A DNA stretch of 11,459 nt from Lentihominibacter faecis (lineage in GTDB: Bacteria; Bacillota; Clostridia; Peptostreptococcales; Anaerovoracaceae). Of the stretch, positions 6,940 through 11,459 are shown piece after piece. The notes beneath the pieces are model-generated. The model made no database searches. It was not told the DNA's origin and saw only the letters and a list, made by a program, of their open reading frames with translations. Location: contig NZ_JACRWC010000069.1 of assembly GCF_014306095.1 (NCBI RefSeq), forward strand, positions 1 through 11,459, given 5' to 3'. Each line of letters opens with the position of its first letter. The first letter of the stretch is position 1. The position numbers and the translations under genes were made by a program.

Positions 6940-9183
6940 ATGACAGAATTATTGGCTCCGGCCGGTAATATGGAGGCACTGCGGGCTGCCGTTTCCAACG
7001 GATGCGACGCAGTATATCTGGGATTGGAAAAATTCGGTGCCAGGGCATATTCAGACAACTTTACTATCGACTCTCTGGCGGAGGCGATTCGCTACGCTCA
7101 CCTGCGGGATGTGAAAATATACGTAACCATGAACACTATCGTTTTTGAAGACGAGACCTGCGATATGAGACAGCAGCTGGATGCATTGAACGGCATCGGT
7201 GTTGACGGTATTATCGTGCAGGATCTGGCGGTGTTTGATTATGTTGCGGCAAACTTTGCAGATATGGAAGTTCACTGTTCGACGCAGATGGGTGTGGACG
7301 ACCTGGAAGGTACGATGCTGCTCAAAGAAATGGGTGCTGACCGGGTGGTGCTGGCACGTGAGGTAGATCTGGCAGATGTAAAAAAAATCAGAAAAGCTGC
7401 AAAGATTCCCATCGAGGTGTTTGTTCACGGTGCGCTGTGTGTTTCCTACTCCGGAAACTGCCTTATGTCCGGCCTGATCGGATACCGGAGCGGCAACCGG
7501 GGACGGTGCGTGGGATCCTGCAGAAAACCTTACGAACTGCTGGAGCGAGAGAGCGGCAGGTCCTATGGAACCAGCTATCTTCTGTCCATGAAGGATCTGA
7601 ACACCATCGATCATATTGAGGATCTGAAATCCATAGACTCCTTAAAAATCGAAGGCCGCATGAAAGAACCGGCTTATGTGGCAAATGTAGTGAAGCGGTA
7701 CCGTAAGGCGCTGGATGAAGGCGCAGATCAAGTGGAGCGGGAAGCTTTGCAGAAGACGTTTAACAGAACGTATACCGAGGGGTACATGTTTGGAGAAGAT
7801 CCAGGCAGTATCACAAATATTCAAAGACCTAATAATTTTGGTTACGAGATCGGAACGGTGAGAGGTTCTTTTAAGGGCATGTATGAGATCGCTCTGACGA
7901 AGACTTTGCATCAAAATGACATCATTCGTATCGACCACGAAAATGAAGACGTGAATCTGTCAGTGGCGCGATTGTACGATCAGGAGGGAAAGCTGATCAA
8001 TCAGGCCGATGATACGTGTTATATCAAGATCAAGGAAAAGCTTTCGCCGGGAGATGTGGTTTACAAGACGAAGGACTATTTGTTTTACAAGGGACTGGAT
8101 GCAGATCTAGATAAAGAATTCCGGAGGTTTCCTCTGGATCTTAAGGTATATGCCTATCCGGGAGCGGCACTGGTAATCGATGCGGAAGGCTTCGGGATGC
8201 AGTATCTGTATGAAAGCGAAGAAATCCTGGAAGAAGCGGTAAGCAGCCCAACGAGCCGGGAGCAGGTGGAAAAACACCTGGCACGGCTGGGAGAGACGGT
8301 GTTTGTCATCGGTGAGCTGGAGTTTGAATCCTATAATGCTTTTATTCCTGCAAAGCTTCTAAACAGTGCCAGACGGCAGATCGTACAGGCGCTTTACGAT
8401 GCAAAGCTGGCGAAATGGAAAAAACGGATAAAACAGGAACCAGCGAAAGAACCTGTTTCGTTTCCTTTGCAGAAAGCGTATCTGACGGCGACTGTGACGA
8501 CACAGGAACAGTATGACGTTTGTAAGGCCTGTGGCATAAAAGACGTTTACTTCGACAATATCGTTCGCAGAAATCAAAATGTGTATGAAGATCGGGAAGG
8601 CGAACTGCTTCTGGGTGGATACGGCGGTATTTTCCGCTATCGGAAGACCAACCCGTTCGTGACAGATTACTCCCTTAATGTGGTCAATGCGGCAAGCTGT
8701 TATGCGTTGTATAAACTGGGTGCGAAGAGAGTGACCCTTTCTTATGAGCTTAACCGTCATCAGATCCAGGATCTGATCACAGTTTACGAAGAGACCAACG
8801 GCGGCAGTCCGGCACTTGAGATGATCGTGTATGGACGTGCTCCGCTGCTTTTTACCAAATACTGTCCGCTGAAGAAGATGGGGCTTTGCGGCTCCTGCAA
8901 AAGCGGCGCTTATGAGCTCAAGGATGAGTACGGGGAATTTCCGGTGCTTACACATGAGGATTGTTCGACGACCATACTCAACGGCAAGATCCTGAATCTG
9001 CTGGATGAGATGCCGCAGATCGACGGGGTGGAGGCGTTCCGGCTCAGCTTTACCATAGAGTCTGCGGCGGAGGTGAAGCGGATCATCGATCTGGCGCAGC
9101 AGAAACTTGAAGGTTCGACAGACAAGTCGGCGTTCAATCAGAAGACGGATACGCGTGGCCATTTCAATAAGGAAATTTTATAG
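6940..9183 (+). CDS. U32 family 'peptidase' with DUF3656-like region; RlhA/TrhP-type RNA hydroxylase candidate
   Basis: This 747-residue protein begins with the U32 hallmark LLAPAGNMEALRAAV (4-18) and VYLGLEKFGARAY (25-37). The family signature follows: EVFVHGALCVSYSGNCLMS (159-177), then Cys190 and Cys194, giving four cysteines (167, 174, 190, 194) placed like the proposed iron-sulfur ligands of the family. A middle region (about residues 295-460; NFGYEIGTVRGSF, then GDVVYKTKDYLFYKG) resembles DUF3656. The last third has a second Cys-rich patch (YCPLKKMGLCGSC) and ends in TRGHFNKEIL. Although named peptidases, characterised members with this layout hydroxylate RNA: E. coli RlhA (YdcP) acts on 23S rRNA C2501 and TrhP on tRNA U34. 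RlhA-like function is likely, not proven. The in-frame ATG at 6892 would overlap potD and lacks an RBS; AGGAGGAG at 6927-6934 supports ATG 6940. Confidence 0.93.
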   Translation: MTELLAPAGNMEALRAAVSNGCDAVYLGLEKFGARAYSDNFTIDSLAEAIRYAHLRDVKIYVTMNTIVFEDETCDMRQQLDALNGIGVDGIIVQDLAVFDYVAANFADMEVHCSTQMGVDDLEGTMLLKEMGADRVVLAREVDLADVKKIRKAAKIPIEVFVHGALCVSYSGNCLMSGLIGYRSGNRGRCVGSCRKPYELLERESGRSYGTSYLLSMKDLNTIDHIEDLKSIDSLKIEGRMKEPAYVANVVKRYRKALDEGADQVEREALQKTFNRTYTEGYMFGEDPGSITNIQRPNNFGYEIGTVRGSFKGMYEIALTKTLHQNDIIRIDHENEDVNLSVARLYDQEGKLINQADDTCYIKIKEKLSPGDVVYKTKDYLFYKGLDADLDKEFRRFPLDLKVYAYPGAALVIDAEGFGMQYLYESEEILEEAVSSPTSREQVEKHLARLGETVFVIGELEFESYNAFIPAKLLNSARRQIVQALYDAKLAKWKKRIKQEPAKEPVSFPLQKAYLTATVTTQEQYDVCKACGIKDVYFDNIVRRNQNVYEDREGELLLGGYGGIFRYRKTNPFVTDYSLNVVNAASCYALYKLGAKRVTLSYELNRHQIQDLITVYEETNGGSPALEMIVYGRAPLLFTKYCPLKKMGLCGSCKSGAYELKDEYGEFPVLTHEDCSTTILNGKILNLLDEMPQIDGVEAFRLSFTIESAAEVKRIIDLAQQKLEGSTDKSAFNQKTDTRGHFNKEIL

Positions 9184-9209
9184 TTTTTACTGCAAAGAGG
9201 AAGAGTGAT

Positions 9210-10946
9210 ATGATTCAGGTAGAAGAACTTTCTTTCGGTTTTACTGCAAAAGATTTATATAAGGACATTTCGTTCACACTGGAAGCGGGGCAGCATTGTG
9301 CGCTTATCGGCAGCAACGGAACAGGCAAATCCACGCTGGCGGAGATTTTGATCCATCCGGAGGAGTACCTCTATGATGGGAAAATAGTGCGGGATGAAAG
9401 CTGCCGGATCGGCTATGCCAGCCAGTTCAGCGTGGGAGATAAGTTTCAGGATCGTACCGTGTTTGAATTTCTCAGTGAGCGGTTCACGTCGCTGCAAAAG
9501 GATATCGAGACCGTATGTGCTGCTATGACGGAGACTGAGGACCTGGATGCGCTGTATGAACAGTACCAGCAGCTTTTGGATCAAAATGAAGCCATGGACG
9601 GGGATCATTACGAAAGCAAGATCAGAAAATCGCTGGCAGTGGCCGGGATGAATGATCTGGCGGAGACGAAGCTGGCGGATATCAGCGGCGGAGAATATAA
9701 GATGCTGCAGATCATGCGGGAAATGCTGCTGGCACCGAATCTGCTGGTACTGGACGAACCGGATGTGTTTCTGGATTTCGGAAATCTGGGAGGACTGGCT
9801 CAGCTGATCAATGAGTATGAGGGGACGATGCTGGTCATCACCCATGACAGGTATTTATTGAATCACTGCTTCAATAAGATCCTTCATTTGGAAAATGGAG
9901 ATCTGCAGGAATTCGACGGGACGTATTCGGAATATCGCTGCTCCATCCTGCGTGAGAAACTGGCACTTAAACTGCAGAATATCGAGGAACAGGAAGAAAT
10001 CGCGAGAACTCAGGAACTGGTGGATATTTTAAGAAAGCGGGCAACGGAAAAGGTCAATCCGGTCATCGGCCGGTCGGTCAATGCGAAACAGTCACAGCTG
10101 GATCGGCTGGTGGCACGGCAGATCAAGGCACCTTTTATCGAGATCCGGGAGCCGGAGATCGTGTTGCCGAAGGTGAATGTGGAAGAGGCTGCAGAGAAAA
10201 AGCCGGTACTTACGATCACAGACTATCAGGTGTCCTTTGAAGAAGATCTGTTGGAAAACGTGAGCTTTCAGCTTTTTGCAGGGGAAAAAGCTGCATTGAT
10301 CGGAGCTAACGGAACGGGTAAGACGACGCTGATCCGGGATATTTTGCAGAATGACCATCCGGCGATCCATATAGATGAGAACACGAAATACGCCTGTCTG
10401 TCTCAGCTTCAGGAAGAAGGTCTGGACGAGGAAAAAACCGTGTTTGAGACTTTGCAGGATGGGGGATTTGCAACTCGTGAGGATGTTCGTCACTGTCTGG
10501 CACGGTATTGTTTGCAGGAAGAATGTATGGATCAAAAGGTGAGCAAGCTTTCAGGTGGAGAAAAGAATATGCTGCAGATCGCTTTGCTGGCGGCATCCGA
10601 TGCACAGCTTCTGATTTTAGATGAGCCCACCAGCCATCTGGATCTGTATGCACAGACAGCACTGGAAAAGGCGATCGCGGATTATGAGGGGACCGTTCTG
10701 ATGGTGACTCACGATTTTTATCTGGCGGCAGGATGTGCGGATTACATACTGCTGGTGGAGGATCACACCGTGAGGCGGATGCGGACGCGAAAATTCCGAA
10801 AGATGGTATATGACAAGTATTTTGACTCGGCGTATCTGGAAACGGATCGGAAAAAACAGGAGCTGGAAGCCGCTATCACGACAGCATTCAAGAAAAACGA
10901 CCTGGCGGCGGTGGATAAGCTTTGCGGACAGCTGGAGGAGCTGTGA
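9210..10946 (+). CDS. ABC-F family ATPase (translation factor / ribosome protection type), atypical first site
   Basis: A 578-residue soluble protein with two ABC ATPase domains and no membrane segment, the ABC-F layout of ribosome-binding proteins such as EttA and the antibiotic-resistance Vga/Lsa/Msr groups. Domain 1: Walker A GSNGTGKST (34-42), signature ISGGE (158-162), Walker B VLDEP (180-184), His212. Domain 2: Walker A GANGTGKTT (365-373), LSGGE (447-451), LILDEPTSHLD (468-478), His501. The linker (about 245-335) is charged and contains RATEKVNPVIGRSVNAKQSQ, expected to enter the ribosomal E site. Domain 1 reads LDEPDVFLDF instead of the usual LDEPTNHLD; domain 2 is near-canonical. A C-terminal extension of about 60 residues is Lys/Glu-rich. 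AGAGGAAGAG precedes the ATG and the U32 gene ends 26 bp upstream. Whether it is a resistance or housekeeping protein cannot be told from sequence. Confidence 0.93.
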   Translation: MIQVEELSFGFTAKDLYKDISFTLEAGQHCALIGSNGTGKSTLAEILIHPEEYLYDGKIVRDESCRIGYASQFSVGDKFQDRTVFEFLSERFTSLQKDIETVCAAMTETEDLDALYEQYQQLLDQNEAMDGDHYESKIRKSLAVAGMNDLAETKLADISGGEYKMLQIMREMLLAPNLLVLDEPDVFLDFGNLGGLAQLINEYEGTMLVITHDRYLLNHCFNKILHLENGDLQEFDGTYSEYRCSILREKLALKLQNIEEQEEIARTQELVDILRKRATEKVNPVIGRSVNAKQSQLDRLVARQIKAPFIEIREPEIVLPKVNVEEAAEKKPVLTITDYQVSFEEDLLENVSFQLFAGEKAALIGANGTGKTTLIRDILQNDHPAIHIDENTKYACLSQLQEEGLDEEKTVFETLQDGGFATREDVRHCLARYCLQEECMDQKVSKLSGGEKNMLQIALLAASDAQLLILDEPTSHLDLYAQTALEKAIADYEGTVLMVTHDFYLAAGCADYILLVEDHTVRRMRTRKFRKMVYDKYFDSAYLETDRKKQELEAAITTAFKKNDLAAVDKLCGQLEEL

Positions 10947-10968
10947 TGCTATCTGATGCTACGATAGG

Positions 10969-11021
10969 ATCCCTCTTCTGTAGACAAGGTGAATAACCAA
11001 AATCTACGGAAGAGGGATTTT
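10969..11021 (+). terminator. long hairpin with T-run, probable operon terminator
   Basis: ATCCCTCTTCTGTAGA (10969-10984) pairs with TCTACGGAAGAGGGAT (11003-11018) over 16 positions, with a single U-G wobble and an 18-nt loop. The run TTTTCT follows. It stands 22 bp after the ABC-F stop and is the first convincing terminator since 2357, so it most likely ends the seven-gene transcript. The near-perfect symmetry and an echo of the arm (CTCTTTCCGTAAT at 11045-11057) also leave open that it is derived from an insertion-sequence end or a small mobile repeat. Confidence 0.75.
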
Positions 11022-11056
11022 CTATGTCTAAATCACCATATTGGCTCTTTCCGTAA

Positions 11057-11076
11057 TTTCATAAACGTTTCATAAA
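11057..11076 (+). repeat. tandem TTTCATAAA direct repeats, 11-bp period; candidate activator site
   Basis: TTTCATAAA occurs at 11057-11065 and again at 11068-11076, so the copies are 11 bp apart, one helical turn. They end 4 bp before the putative -35 of the downstream permease gene. Tandem direct repeats at this spacing and position are typical of binding sites for OmpR/PhoB-class response regulators. Such regulators often control transporters with FtsX-like permeases. No regulator gene is visible in the window. Confidence 0.45.
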
Positions 11077-11080
11077 GGGT

Positions 11081-11110
11081 TTGTAATATATCTAAAAACA
11101 AGCGTATTAA
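11081..11110 (+). promoter_or_regulatory. weak candidate promoter of the FtsX-like permease gene
   Basis: TTGTAA (11081-11086), an 18-bp spacer and TATTAA (11105-11110) lie about 33 bp before the GTG start. The hexamers are imperfect and the region is AT-rich, so chance matches are easy. Its position just after the tandem repeats suggests a promoter that needs an activator. Confidence 0.35.
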
Positions 11111-11142
11111 TTGTGAAAAATAGGAAGGGGCGTGGTAAAAAA

Positions 11143-11459
11143 GTGATAAAAAATGCCATAGCATATATTACAAGGAAAAAAAATAGAACTTTTATCATAT
11201 TCGTTATCTTAACAATACTTCTTTCTTGCTTATACTCATGTTTAAGTATCATGAAATCAAGTAATAGCCTAGAAAAGTCTTTATATAAGCTTTCTGATTC
11301 TTCTTTGTCAATAACAAAAAAAGACGGTGGTTATTTCGATGTTGACCAGTTCAAGGATATAGAAAAAATAAAAGAAGCTGAAGAAATGATTTTTCAATAT
11401 AATGGATCGGCAAAACCCATAAAAGCCAAAGTGGTTGATGGAGAACAAAGAATAGAGAG
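11143..11459 (+). CDS. N-terminal part of an FtsX/MacB-like ABC transporter permease (3' end outside window)
   Basis: From GTG 11143 (AGGAAGGGG at 11122-11130, 12 bp ahead) the frame stays open to the window end, giving 105 complete codons. The N-terminus, IKNAIAYITRKKNRTFIIFVILTILLSCLYSCLSI, is a short basic cytoplasmic segment and one membrane helix (about 16-37). This is the standard opening of FtsX-type permeases of the LolCE/MacB/VraG kind, in which an extracytoplasmic domain follows helix 1; the next residues are hydrophilic as expected. Such permeases work with a separate ATPase in peptide-antibiotic export, sensing or lipoprotein release. No partner ATPase lies upstream, so it is presumably downstream of the window. 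Base composition is clearly more AT-rich than the preceding operon. The substrate is unknown. Confidence 0.75.
   Translation, partial: MIKNAIAYITRKKNRTFIIFVILTILLSCLYSCLSIMKSSNSLEKSLYKLSDSSLSITKKDGGYFDVDQFKDIEKIKEAEEMIFQYNGSAKPIKAKVVDGEQRIE

Noticed and set aside
10945..10967. GATGCTA direct repeat and CTATC/GATAG mini-stem just after the ABC-F gene
   Set aside because: The repeats are short, 3 bp apart, and do not flank any element; probably chance.
11024..11056. Ten-codon ORF (MSKSPYWLFP) after the terminator as a leader peptide
   Set aside because: No convincing RBS, it lies just beyond a terminator, and no attenuator structure follows it.
11070..11252. Minus-strand 60-residue hydrophobic frame
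   Set aside because: It is antisense to the start of the FtsX-like permease; the hydrophobicity comes from AT-rich sequence and no RBS or family resemblance was seen.

Overview
The window looks like a chromosomal segment of a Firmicute (Bacillota), most likely a Lachnospiraceae-type gut clostridium. The reasons are strong AGGAGG-type ribosome binding sites, moderate GC content, short gaps between co-directional genes, and protein sequences typical of that group (macro-domain hydrolase, MATE exporter, XRE-cupin regulator with potABCD, DUF3656-type U32 protein, clostridial ABC-F). The genus cannot be fixed from the sequence alone.

Layout. Bases 1-793 (+) hold the 3' end of a membrane protein, probably an acyltransferase-3, followed by a macro-domain gene whose last strand and helix are missing. 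It converges on a MATE efflux gene (796-2151, -) with only 2 bp between the stop codons. Upstream of the MATE gene, 2152-2529 has no intact gene. It holds a shared promoter/operator-like dyad, the decayed 5' end of what looks like a YbaK-type prolyl-tRNA deacylase gene with its terminator, and then a near-consensus sigma-A promoter (2427-2454).

That promoter leads into a tightly packed run of seven + strand genes, 2530-10946: XRE-cupin regulator, potA, potB, potC, potD, a U32/RlhA-like protein and an ABC-F ATPase. Gaps are 29 bp or less, two junctions overlap, and I see no terminator before a strong hairpin at 10969-11021. PotABCD would import spermidine/putrescine and the XRE-cupin protein is the likely local regulator. 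The last two genes belong to families that act on the ribosome or stable RNA (rRNA/tRNA hydroxylation; translation or ribosome protection). The run therefore looks like a polyamine-uptake and ribosome-maintenance operon, although the functional link is inference.

After the hairpin the base composition becomes markedly AT-rich. A new unit begins with tandem TTTCATAAA repeats, a weak promoter and the 5' end of an FtsX-like ABC transporter permease that runs off the window. This is probably a boundary with acquired or rearranged DNA. I did not find an obviously new defence system, CRISPR array, tRNA or rRNA. The most notable points are the operon composition, two decayed genes flanking the MATE locus, the non-canonical first ATPase site of the ABC-F protein, and the hairpin/AT-rich junction.
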